Position numbers and translations under genes: made by a program
Source: Tetradesmus obliquus
Lineage: Eukaryota > Chlorophyta > Chlorophyceae > Sphaeropleales > Scenedesmaceae
Direction: 5' to 3'
NCBI GenBank assembly: GCA_030272155.1
Contig: CP126198.1
Location: forward strand, 2,356,001 to 2,420,000
Length of the DNA: 64,000 nt
In this document: positions 54,169 through 64,000 of the stretch, piece after piece
Layout of the letters: every line of letters begins with the position of its first letter
How positions within the stretch are numbered: the first letter of the stretch is position 1
The notes under the pieces: model-generated
Database searches by the model: none
Told to the model about the DNA's origin: nothing
The model's input: the letters and a program-made list of their open reading frames with translations, nothing else

Positions 54169-56310
54169 GTGCTGCAGCAACGCGATCGAGCTGCAGTGCT
54201 CTGGACATCCGTGTTGACCCGTCAGGCTCACCTGCAACGTGGGCTTGCGAGGGCCCTTCAGGATTGGTTTTCTGCCTCAACCAAAGGTACGTTGCATAAT
54301 GTGTCGACGATGATGAGTTGGCAGCGTGGCAGCTGTGTGGCTCGGAGCAGGCTTGTTTCAGGGCACCTTTCCGTCTTGAAGTTCTTCACCATACCGCAGT
54401 TTATTTCGGCTCGAGCCATGCTTAAATCAATCATCAAATATAAAAGTTAATTTACCGCAAGGTTTCTTGCAGGCTCCGTGCATAAAGCTTGGCAGGCCAA
54501 CAGTCGTCACAACTCACGCGAGTGACAGCAGCAGGAGCCATGTTCAAGAGCTACGAGCGTAGTTGAATTATGCCAGGAATTTTTCCGTTACATTCGGCAA
54601 TTCAGCATGACTGCAAATGCCTGTATGTGAAATGGCCACCAAGTGCCTTGCTGCCTTGCAGCAGTTGTTTGAAGCAGGAACCACTCCTGACAAGTCTGAG
54701 CACCAAAGCACAACATCCACATGTAGTTTACTCATACCATAAGCTTCTGAACATGCCATTTCGTTCCCACACTCGCTCTCAGGTGAACACCAGGAAGTAA
54801 CCACCCTACAGCAGCATGGTGCCAGCACCTCCCAAGCCCCGGGCGGTGCGAACATGCAGGACGGCGACAAGCGCAGGTGCCCTCAAACAGGTGAGCTCAA
54901 GGGCTCTCTGAGTGACACCCTGTGCACTGCTGGCTAGCCATCTTGCATGCAGCTGACAGCCACAATCCCTACATGCCATGCAGCAGCACAACAGCAGACT
55001 CAGCGCTGGTCTTTCCTGGGGTAGTCGCCAGCAGTGCCGCGGCGCTGCTTCCCGTCTCGGCACACACAAAGACTCCTCTTGCGGCTGCGCACCATGTTCC
55101 ACAAATCTGGCAGCTTCAATACATCAGCCATGACAGATGCAGCTGTGATCTTCATAAAGGTGTTGTACAGGCCGTGCTGCAGGTCTCGCGGCTTCACATC
55201 AGCACCACCCAGCTGGCAGCTGTTATACAAGTAGTTGCGGAAGGCTGCTTTGAGGCTGCCAAATGCATGTTCAATGGGCTTGTTGAAATCTGGGGAGTAG
55301 GGTGCAAAGTGCAGCAGTTGATCTTCATTGATGCCACCTGCAACCAACATCTGTAGGCCATCCTTCCCCAGGTGAACACTTGGGTTGTCAAAGATGTACA
55401 GCGGCGTAGTGCCGCGCTGCGCCTGCTGTTGGTTGGCTATGTCTTTGATCTCCATCATGCAGTGAACAAACTCCAGCTGAGTCATGCTCTTGGCCTGCTG
55501 GGTTGGTTTGTCCTTCAACTGCAGGTGCAAGAATTGCCGGATTGGCAGCGCGCAGCCTTGTTAGCAGCGCAGGAGCGCAACGCAGCGGTGTGGATGGATG
55601 CGATGGGACGCTTCTACATCAGGCTCAGTGCAGACAAGGTCAGATACATCACCAAGTCTATGAGGGGGCAGAGATTGTTCTGGGGCTTGACTGGCTGCTT
55701 GCCAGGTGTGCAGCACTTCAAGTTCTGCGCGCCGCGTGCAGTCGCCACAGCAGCAGCGCTTCAGTGCAAGATGTGTGCATGTGTGCTGGCTGATATGGTT
55801 GGCACATGCATGGGCTACATGCACACAAGCGAGGAGCAGCTGGTGTGCATGCTGTACTGGTTAGGCACCAGCAGCAGTATGTGTGCTCAGGTAGCAGTGG
55901 ACTGGTGGGATGGGCGGATTGATTTCCTCCATGCACAGCACAACATGCTGATTCAAGCTGATGGCTCATGTCATGACAAGGGTTATTACAGCAGCAGCAG
56001 GCAGCTGGTGCTGGAGCGCGACTTTGAGTTCTGCGCTGCAGCATATGACAACTGGCTGCAGCCAGGGGGCAGTGTGCTGCGCGTGAGCATGCGCGGATGT
56101 GACATGCACCAATCCTTGCACATTGGTTTCCAGCTTGCTGCTGCAGGTGGTGTCATTGTACTGTCACCAAGTTACTCTGCTGTTATGTTCACAGCAGAGG
56201 ACGGGCAGCGCTGCAGCTTCACTACAGCACTAAAAAAAGCACTGCGGGACTGTTACTACACAGTACAGCAGGGCTGGCATGTCTTTCAATGGCAGGCGCC
56301 TGCGCAGTAG
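54169..56310 (+). CDS. PD-(D/E)XK / DUF559-like nuclease-fold protein, 3+ exons, unit 1
   Basis: Exons 54169-54286, 54783-54890 and 55532 (or 55525)-56310 join in phase; the first two meet at a split Gly codon. The last exon contains TSEEQLVCMLYWLG, WWDGRIDFLHAQHNMLIQADG, SCHDKGYY, a stretch with R..V.ERDFEF and GGSVLRVS. This order (S/T-E helix, strand with D, the strand LIxxDG..H, D..R, then VLRV) is that of DUF559/Vsr-type PD-(D/E)XK nucleases. The usual Glu in I-E-x-D-G is Gln here (IQADG), so activity is doubtful; the Asp and His remain. A Cys pair (CKMCAC) precedes the fold. The last exon lies entirely inside the transposase intron on the other strand. Confidence 0.6.
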
Positions 56311-57203
56311 CAGCGCACACTCACCATGTACGGTACATTGAGGTTGCCAACATGGTCCTTGTTGTCTGTTGTGCCGGTGACAAACTTGCAGTAGACGGGC
56401 CCGTGCACAGCGTTGACGGCGCAGACAAAGTGCAACTTGACCGGCTCTGCGTCCTTGCCCTTGCGCATCCATTTGCATGGCAGCACAGCATGCACGTTTT
56501 CATCGTGTGCATCACAATAGACCTTGACGGAGCCGCCTGCCAGGTCTGACATCCAGAATTTGCACTCATCAATGAAATATATGCGCTGCAGCATGTCGGG
56601 GTCACTTTGGTACTTCTGCCACAGCGCCGCAGCTGCTGCCTTTCGCCTTTGTTTCTGTATCTTTGTCAAGTCCAGCTTCACATCTATTCTCCTGCGCACC
56701 AGGTCGGGGTCAGCCCATTTCATGTACTTCAGCAGTCTCTTGGGTGTGATGTTGTAGTCAGTGCACAGCTGGCGCAGTGTGTCATTTTCCTGACATGCGA
56801 CTTCGATTGAAGTCCACCACACGTGCACATCAACCTTTCTCTTTGATTCTGCAGATGGGTAGGCCTTTACCACCTTGCCAGCCTTGAATATTGTGCTGGC
56901 ATGGAAGGCGACAGCATGTGGGACATTTGAGGGCCTGCCGCCATGCTTGGGTGTAGCCACTGTGCCGTTTGCTGTGAAGTTCTTGTGATGAAGTTTGCAG
57001 AACAGGTTCAGGTCCCCGTGTACCTCCTTGGCGTAGTCAGGGTACTGCTCTCTGTAATAATATGCGGGCGTAAACTTTTCGTCAGCTGTGGTCAAAGCCA
57101 TTATCACACACACCACCGCCGCCACCCTCATGGCCGTGGTGCTGCGGTTGCTCTTCCATCCTGAAGGGTGCTTGCGCACCATGGACAGCCCCCCTGCAGG
57201 CAT
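55000..57203 (-). CDS. Tc1/mariner-IS630 type DDE transposase, 2 exons, unit 1
   Basis: Exon 1 is 57203-56325 (donor ATG|GTGAGT) and exon 2 is 55518-55000 (acceptor CTGCAG), joined in phase 0 to give 465 residues. The N-terminal half has a helix-turn-helix-like stretch (TLRQLCTDYNITPKRLLKYM) and basic helices. Catalytic motifs: YFIDECKFW (first Asp), YIFDNPSVHLG (second Asp) and APYSPDFNKPIEHAFGSLK (third residue Glu in PIE), with 38 residues between the second Asp and the Glu. This is the DDE_3 pattern of Tc1/mariner and IS630 enzymes, which cut and paste DNA usually at TA sites. The 806-bp intron contains the complete last exon of the opposite-strand nuclease-like gene. Confidence 0.85.
55519..55524. 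promoter_or_regulatory. Bidirectional 3' splice acceptor (CTGCAG palindrome)
   Basis: On the plus strand TCCTTCAACTGCAG precedes the nuclease-like exon; on the minus strand TTGCACCTGCAG precedes transposase exon 2. The same six bases end both introns. For the plus-strand gene a second AG 8 bp downstream gives better phase. Confidence 0.6.
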
Positions 57204-58448
57204 GAATCCAAAACATATGGATATGTTAGCTGTGCTTCTAGCAGCAGTGTGAACAGAAGTAACTGGTCAGGTCAAACAACAGCCTGCGGCATCATGGAGT
57301 TTGACCGGTCTCAGCTGGGCATGGTACAAATGTAGCGAACAAGTGGCCTACATATAAATGTCAAGCTTTCAACGACGAATCTAAATCAATTTGAGCTGTT
57401 AGCAGTGGCACAGTGTGCTGCAAGAAAAGTGCTAAAACACGTTGCCCTGAAGTGCCCCGACTCGACTGTTACATATGTTAACTTGCGCTGTAGAGTGTTG
57501 CTGTGGGTGCTGCTGCCTGCAACATGTTTTGATGTGTAATGTAATACTTCTGGGCTTCCCTTGCTGGCTGATCAGGCACTGCAGTTCTGGTGTGCCAAGT
57601 GCCCTGCCGCTGCTGTTGCGCTCTGCTGCTTGGCGCTGTGCGCTGCACATACAGTTTCAACTGTCATATCTGTGACATACTGCGCAACACCGCTTCAGGC
57701 CCACCGGCAGCTGCTGCGCGCGTGCAGCTAGTGTGGCTGCACAGAGTTTGTTGAGTACTAGTATTCTACACAGTTTCCTGCAAACATCCTTCTTGTGTGA
57801 TCAAGGCGAATTCTGGAGCTCAAAATTACTAGCAGTTTGGAGCTGCTGCTGCTGGCAGGTGAGGCCCTGCTGTGCAGTTGGGATGCAAGCAAACCAAAGC
57901 AGCAGCACTGGCAGCTGTGCCTTACTGTGCCTGCCACATACAGCAGGTTGCTATGCCAGCATGGCTGTCTGCTTGCAAGCTGTGTTGATTTGTTGCAAAA
58001 TGCAGATGCTGCGTTTGTACCATGCCCAGCTGAGACTGTAATTGCATGCCAGCCTTTGCTGCAGCAGTTCTTAGCCTGCACTGCATCCCTTCTGTTGCTG
58101 TTCCTGGACTTGGTGCCTGAAGTGCACACCTACCTTTTTATGCTATGGCTGATGTGCTCCTGCTGCTGCTGGGTATGCAGCTGATTTTACTGCGGCAGTA
58201 GCACTGTTTGCAATCTATGATATCTGCCTGGGCAGGAGCAGCAGCAGCAGCAGACGACAGGAAACGTTACAGCTATGTGTGCTTTGAATCACGGTGGCAT
58301 GTGCTTTTCAACTGCAGTTGTTGGTGGGCGTGACAGCAGCAGCATGTGCCAGCAGGTGCCTCACTGCTGCTACCTAATTTTTTTGCGAAGGCTTTCAGTA
58401 CAGCGCTGTGTTCAACGTCGTTTAATGTTCATTCCAAATTGTTTACAG

Positions 58449-60590
58449 GTGCTGCAGCAACGCGATCGAGCTGCAGTGCTCTGGACATCCGTGTTGACCC
58501 GTCAGGCTCACCTGCAACGTGGGCTTGCGAGGGCCCTTCAGGATTGGTTTTCTGCCTCAACCAAAGGTACGTTGCATAATGTGTCGACGATGATGAGTTG
58601 GCAGCGTGGCAGCTGTGTGGCTCGGAGCAGGCTTGTTTCAGGGCACCTTTCCGTCTTGAAGTTCTTCACCATACCGCAGTTTATTTCGGCTCGAGCCATG
58701 CTTAAATCAATCATCAAATATAAAAGTTAATTTACCGCAAGGTTTCTTGCAGGCTCCGTGCATAAAGCTTGGCAGGCCAACAGTCGTCACAACTCACGCG
58801 AGTGACAGCAGCAGGAGCCATGTTCAAGAGCTACGAGCGTAGTTGAATTATGCCAGGAATTTTTCCGTTACATTCGGCAATTCAGCATGACTGCAAATGC
58901 CTGTATGTGAAATGGCCACCAAGTGCCTTGCTGCCTTGCAGCAGTTGTTTGAAGCAGGAACCACTCCTGACAAGTCTGAGCACCAAAGCACAACATCCAC
59001 ATGTAGTTTACTCATACCATAAGCTTCTGAACATGCCATTTCGTTCCCACACTCGCTCTCAGGTGAACACCAGGAAGTAACCACCCTACAGCAGCATGGT
59101 GCCAGCACCTCCCAAGCCCCGGGCGGTGCGAACATGCAGGACGGCGACAAGCGCAGGTGCCCTCAAACAGGTGAGCTCAAGGGCTCTCTGAGTGACACCC
59201 TGTGCACTGCTGGCTAGCCATCTTGCATGCAGCTGACAGCCACAATCCCTACATGCCATGCAGCAGCACAACAGCAGACTCAGCGCTGGTCTTTCCTGGG
59301 GTAGTCGCCAGCAGTGCCGCGGCGCTGCTTCCCGTCTCGGCACACACAAAGACTCCTCTTGCGGCTGCGCACCATGTTCCACAAATCTGGCAGCTTCAAT
59401 ACATCAGCCATGACAGATGCAGCTGTGATCTTCATAAAGGTGTTGTACAGGCCGTGCTGCAGGTCTCGCGGCTTCACATCAGCACCACCCAGCTGGCAGC
59501 TGTTATACAAGTAGTTGCGGAAGGCTGCTTTGAGGCTGCCAAATGCATGTTCAATGGGCTTGTTGAAATCTGGGGAGTAGGGTGCAAAGTGCAGCAGTTG
59601 ATCTTCATTGATGCCACCTGCAACCAACATCTGTAGGCCATCCTTCCCCAGGTGAACACTTGGGTTGTCAAAGATGTACAGCGGCGTAGTGCCGCGCTGC
59701 GCCTGCTGTTGGTTGGCTATGTCTTTGATCTCCATCATGCAGTGAACAAACTCCAGCTGAGTCATGCTCTTGGCCTGCTGGGTTGGTTTGTCCTTCAACT
59801 GCAGGTGCAAGAATTGCCGGATTGGCAGCGCGCAGCCTTGTTAGCAGCGCAGGAGCGCAACGCAGCGGTGTGGATGGATGCGATGGGACGCTTCTACATC
59901 AGGCTCAGTGCAGACAAGGTCAGATACATCACCAAGTCTATGAGGGGGCAGAGATTGTTCTGGGGCTTGACTGGCTGCTTGCCAGGTGTGCAGCACTTCA
60001 AGTTCTGCGCGCCGCGTGCAGTCGCCACAGCAGCAGCGCTTCAGTGCAAGATGTGTGCATGTGTGCTGGCTGATATGGTTGGCACATGCATGGGCTACAT
60101 GCACACAAGCGAGGAGCAGCTGGTGTGCATGCTGTACTGGTTAGGCACCAGCAGCAGTATGTGTGCTCAGGTAGCAGTGGACTGGTGGGATGGGCGGATT
60201 GATTTCCTCCATGCACAGCACAACATGCTGATTCAAGCTGATGGCTCATGTCATGACAAGGGTTATTACAGCAGCAGCAGGCAGCTGGTGCTGGAGCGCG
60301 ACTTTGAGTTCTGCGCTGCAGCATATGACAACTGGCTGCAGCCAGGGGGCAGTGTGCTGCGCGTGAGCATGCGCGGATGTGACATGCACCAATCCTTGCA
60401 CATTGGTTTCCAGCTTGCTGCTGCAGGTGGTGTCATTGTACTGTCACCAAGTTACTCTGCTGTTATGTTCACAGCAGAGGACGGGCAGCGCTGCAGCTTC
60501 ACTACAGCACTAAAAAAAGCACTGCGGGACTGTTACTACACAGTACAGCAGGGCTGGCATGTCTTTCAATGGCAGGCGCCTGCGCAGTAG
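58449..60590 (+). CDS. PD-(D/E)XK / DUF559-like protein, unit 2
   Basis: Exons 58449-58566, 59063-59170 and 59812 (or 59805)-60590, the same sequence as unit 1 and nested in the same way in the transposase intron of unit 2. The Gln-for-Glu change in IQADG is shared. Confidence 0.6.
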
Positions 60591-61483
60591 CAGCGCACAC
60601 TCACCATGTACGGTACATTGAGGTTGCCAACATGGTCCTTGTTGTCTGTTGTGCCGGTGACAAACTTGCAGTAGACGGGCCCGTGCACAGCGTTGACGGC
60701 GCAGACAAAGTGCAACTTGACCGGCTCTGCGTCCTTGCCCTTGCGCATCCATTTGCATGGCAGCACAGCATGCACGTTTTCATCGTGTGCATCACAATAG
60801 ACCTTGACGGAGCCGCCTGCCAGGTCTGACATCCAGAATTTGCACTCATCAATGAAATATATGCGCTGCAGCATGTCGGGGTCACTTTGGTACTTCTGCC
60901 ACAGCGCCGCAGCTGCTGCCTTTCGCCTTTGTTTCTGTATCTTTGTCAAGTCCAGCTTCACATCTATTCTCCTGCGCACCAGGTCGGGGTCAGCCCATTT
61001 CATGTACTTCAGCAGTCTCTTGGGTGTGATGTTGTAGTCAGTGCACAGCTGGCGCAGTGTGTCATTTTCCTGACATGCGACTTCGATTGAAGTCCACCAC
61101 ACGTGCACATCAACCTTTCTCTTTGATTCTGCAGATGGGTAGGCCTTTACCACCTTGCCAGCCTTGAATATTGTGCTGGCATGGAAGGCGACAGCATGTG
61201 GGACATTTGAGGGCCTGCCGCCATGCTTGGGTGTAGCCACTGTGCCGTTTGCTGTGAAGTTCTTGTGATGAAGTTTGCAGAACAGGTTCAGGTCCCCGTG
61301 TACCTCCTTGGCGTAGTCAGGGTACTGCTCTCTGTAATAATATGCGGGCGTAAACTTTTCGTCAGCTGTGGTCAAAGCCATTATCACACACACCACCGCC
61401 GCCACCCTCATGGCCGTGGTGCTGCGGTTGCTCTTCCATCCTGAAGGGTGCTTGCGCACCATGGACAGCCCCCCTGCAGGCAT
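59280..61483 (-). CDS. Tc1/mariner-IS630 type DDE transposase, unit 2
   Basis: Exons 61483-60605 and 59798-59280, the same as unit 1 with an intact DDE motif set and intact splice sites. No frame damage was seen, so it may be functional. Confidence 0.85.
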
Positions 61484-61684
61484 GAATCCAAAACATATGG
61501 ATATGTTAGCTGTGCTTCTAGCAGCAGTGTGAACAGAAGTAACTGGTCAGGTCAAACAACAGCCTGCGGCATCATGGAGTTTGACCGGTCTCAGCTGGGC
61601 ATGGTACAAATGTAGCGAACAAGTGGCCTACATATAAATGTCAAGCTTTCAACGACGAATCTAAATCAATTTGAGCTGTTAGCA

Positions 61685-62011
61685 GTGGCACAGTGTGCTG
61701 CAAGAAAAGTGCTAAAACACGTTGCCCTGAAGTGCCCCGACTCGGCTGTTACATATGTTAACTTGCGCTGTAGAGTGTTGCTGTGGGTGCTGCTGCCTGC
61801 AACATGTTTTGATGTGTATTGTAATTCTTCTGGGCTTCCCTTGCTGGCTGATCAGGCACTGCAGTTCTGGTGTGCCAAGTGCCCTGCCGCTGCTGTTGCG
61901 CTCTGCTGCTTGGCGCTGTGCGCTGCACATACAGTTTCAACTGTCATATCTGTGACATACTGCGCAACACCGCTTCAGGCCCACCGGCAGCTGCTGCGCG
62001 CGTGCAGCTAG
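61685..62011 (+). other. Candidate 5' exon of the nuclease-like gene, open only in unit 3
   Basis: A 108-codon open frame rich in Ala, Leu and Cys (ALQFWCAKCPAAAVALCC). In units 1 and 2 the same frame is stopped by TAA where this unit has TAT. It begins after an AG acceptor-like site with no ATG. It may be the ancestral form of an exon now lost in the other units, or simply non-coding. Confidence 0.35.
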
Positions 62012-62728
62012 TGTGGCTGCACAGAGTTTGTTGAGTACTAGTATTCTACACAGTTTCCTGCAAACATCCTTCTTGTGTGATCAAGGCGAATTCTGGAGCT
62101 CAAAATTACTAGCAGTTTGGAGCTGCTGCTGCTGGCAGGTGAGGCCCTGCTGTGCAGTTGGGATGCAAGCAAACCAAAGCAGCAGCACTGGCAGCTGTGC
62201 CTTACTGTGCCTGCCACATACAGCAGGTTGCTATGCCAGCATGGCTGTCTGCTTGCAAGCTGTGTTGATTTGTTGCAAAATGCAGATGCTGCGTTTGTAC
62301 CATGCCCAGCTGAGACTGTAATTGCATGCCAGCCTTTGCTGCAGCAGTTCTTAGCCTGCACTGCATCCCTTCTGTTGCTGTTCCTGGACTTGGTGCCTGA
62401 AGTGCACACCTACCTTTTTATGCTATGGCTGATGTGCTCCTGCTGCTGCTGGGTATGCAGCTGATTTTACTGCGGCAGTAGCACTGTTTGCAATCTATGA
62501 TATCTGCCTGGGCAGGAGCAGCAGCAGCAGCAGACGACAGGAAACGTTACAGCTATGTGTGCTTTGAATCACGGTGGCATGTGCTTTTCAACTGCAGTTG
62601 TTGGTGGGCGTGACAGCAGCAGCATGTGCCAGCAGGTGCCTCACTGCTGCTACCTAATTTTTTTGCGAAGGCTTTCAGTACAGCGCTGTGTTCAACGTCG
62701 TTTAATGTTCATTCCAAATTGTTTACAG

Positions 62729-64000
62729 GTGCTGCAGCAACGCGATCGAGCTGCAGTGCTCTGGACATCCGTGTTGACCCGTCAGGCTCACCTGCAACGT
62801 GGGCTTGCGAGGGCCCTTCAGGATTGGTTTTCTGCCTCAACCAAAGGTACGTTGCATAATGTGTCGACGATGATGAGTTGGCAGCGTGGCAGCTGTGTGG
62901 CTCGGAGCAGGCTTGTTTCAGGGCACCTTTCCGTCTTGAAGTTCTTCACCATACCGCAGTTTATTTCGGCTCGAGCCATGCTTAAATCAATCATCAAATA
63001 TAAAAGTTAATTTACCGCAAGGTTTCTTGCAGGCTCCGTGCATAAAGCTTGGCAGGCCAACAGTCGTCACAACTCACGCGAGTGACAGCAGCAGGAGCCA
63101 TGTTCAAGAGCTACGAGCGTAGTTGAATTATGCCAGGAATTTTTCCGTTACATTCGGCAATTCAGCATGACTGCAAATGCCTGTATGTGAAATGGCCACC
63201 AAGTGCCTTGCTGCCTTGCAGCAGTTGTTTGAAGCAGGAACCACTCCTGACAAGTCTGAGCACCAAAGCACAACATCCACATGTAGTTTACTCATACCAT
63301 AAGCTTCTGAACATGCCATTTCGTTCCCACACTCGCTCTCAGGTGAACACCAGGAAGTAACCACCCTACAGCAGCATGGTGCCAGCACCTCCCAAGCCCC
63401 GGGCGGTGCGAACATGCAGGACGGCGACAAGCGCAGGTGCCCTCAAACAGGTGAGCTCAAGGGCTCTCTGAGTGACACCCTGTGCACTGCTGGCTAGCCA
63501 TCTTGCATGCAGCTGACAGCCACAATCCCTACATGCCATGCAGCAGCACAACAGCAGACTCAGCGCTGGTCTTTCCTGGGGTAGTCGCCAGCAGTGCCGC
63601 GGCGCTGCTTCCCGTCTCGGCACACACAAAGACTCCTCTTGCGGCTGCGCACCATGTTCCACAAATCTGGCAGCTTCAATACATCAGCCATGACAGATGC
63701 AGCTGTGATCTTCATAAAGGTGTTGTACAGGCCGTGCTGCAGGTCTCGCGGCTTCACATCAGCACCACCCAGCTGGCAGCTGTTATACAAGTAGTTGCGG
63801 AAGGCTGCTTTGAGGCTGCCAAATGCATGTTCAATGGGCTTGTTGAAATCTGGGGAGTAGGGTGCAAAGTGCAGCAGTTGATCTTCATTGATGCCACCTG
63901 CAACCAACATCTGTAGGCCATCCTTCCCCAGGTGAACACTTGGGTTGTCAAAGATGTACAGCGGCGTAGTGCCGCGCTGCGCCTGCTGTTGGTTGGCTAT
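62729..64000 (+). CDS. PD-(D/E)XK / DUF559-like gene, unit 3, truncated by window end
   Basis: Contains the first two firm exons (62729-62846, 63343-63450), the same as in unit 1. The nuclease-fold exon lies beyond the window. Confidence 0.5.
63560..64000 (-). CDS. DDE transposase exon 2, unit 3, partial
   Basis: The C-terminal exon with the SPDFNKPIEHAF motif is present from the stop at 63560 to the window edge; exon 1 lies outside. Confidence 0.75.
   Translation of the reverse strand: MANQQQAQRGTTPLYIFDNPSVHLGKDGLQMLVAGGINEDQLLHFAPYSPDFNKPIEHAFGSLKAAFRNYLYNSCQLGGADVKPRDLQHGLYNTFMKITAASVMADVLKLPDLWNMVRSRKRSLCVCRDGKQRRGTAGDYPRKDQR

Larger units (their letters stand above)
53032..57311. mobile_element. 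4,280-bp tandem unit 1: DDE transposase plus nuclease-like gene
   Basis: The unit begins CAGCTGGGCATGGTACAAATG at 53032, next to unique sequence on its left, and is followed directly by unit 2. It holds a minus-strand transposase and a plus-strand nuclease-like gene. No terminal inverted repeats are obvious at the junction (TTGACCGGTCT|CAGCTGGGC), so the real element ends are unknown. Confidence 0.85.
57312..61591. mobile_element. 4,280-bp tandem unit 2
   Basis: I saw no difference from unit 1 along the lines compared. It follows unit 1 and precedes unit 3 without intervening sequence. Confidence 0.9.
61592..64000. mobile_element. 4,280-bp tandem unit 3, cut by window end
   Basis: The first 2,409 bp of a third unit. 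It differs from units 1 and 2 at a few bases near its start: CTCGGCTG for CTCGACTG at about 61742, and TGTATTGTAATTC for TGTAATGTAATAC at about 61815, which removes the TAA found in units 1 and 2. Confidence 0.9.

Noticed and set aside
53032..57311. Terminal inverted repeats at the 4,280-bp unit junctions
   Set aside because: Comparing the sequences on each side of the junction (GACCGGTCT and CAGCTGGGCATGG) revealed no convincing inverted repeat; true element ends may lie elsewhere within the unit.

Overview
The window looks like nuclear DNA of a green alga (chlorophyte). Genes are intron-dense with GT-AG boundaries (one likely GC-AG), coding sequence is full of CAG/CTG-encoded Gln, Ala, Leu and Ser runs, and one gene encodes a plastid-targeted thylakoid TatA/Tha4 subunit. 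A Sphaeropleales-like chlorophycean is a guess from style only. No rRNA, tRNA or CRISPR array was recognised.

Layout. (1) 0.7-13.1 kb, minus strand: one long spliced gene with a split RING finger, an internal RanBP2-type zinc finger, helical ARM/HEAT-like exons and a C-terminal RanBP2-type finger. Nearly every exon edge in it is locally amplified in tandem. (2) 13.46-14.38 kb, plus: TatA/Tha4. (3) 17.0-18.8 kb, plus: an armadillo-repeat array interrupted near its start by an in-frame TAA. (4) 20.0-48.5 kb: an ~11-kb tandem segmental duplication (copy A about 20.5-33.3 kb, copy B about 36.0-47.1 kb). It carries giant-virus-like genes (a D5/SF3 helicase C-terminal remnant and a RuvC/poxvirus-A22-like Holliday-junction resolvase) next to an Ala-rich gene and three or four spliced genes of unknown function. 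The viral-type genes carry different lesions in the two copies, while the spliced unknown genes stay open. Copy A alone holds a 1.6-kb insertion with TTTAT target-site duplications. (5) 48.6-52.9 kb: a few uncertain host genes. (6) 53.03 kb to the end: a 4,280-bp unit repeated head to tail at least 2.6 times. Each unit has a Tc1/mariner-IS630-type DDE transposase on the minus strand and, on the plus strand, a spliced gene with a PD-(D/E)XK/DUF559-like nuclease fold. The last exon of each gene lies inside an intron of the other, and one CTGCAG palindrome appears to serve as 3' splice acceptor on both strands.

How it fits together. The left third is ordinary, tandem-repeat-prone host sequence. 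The middle is a decaying virus-derived block that was duplicated after integration and later hit by a retroelement-like insertion. The right end is a tandem array of a two-gene DNA element, the most system-like and least familiar object here. Splice models were made by eye from phase and consensus and have no transcript support.
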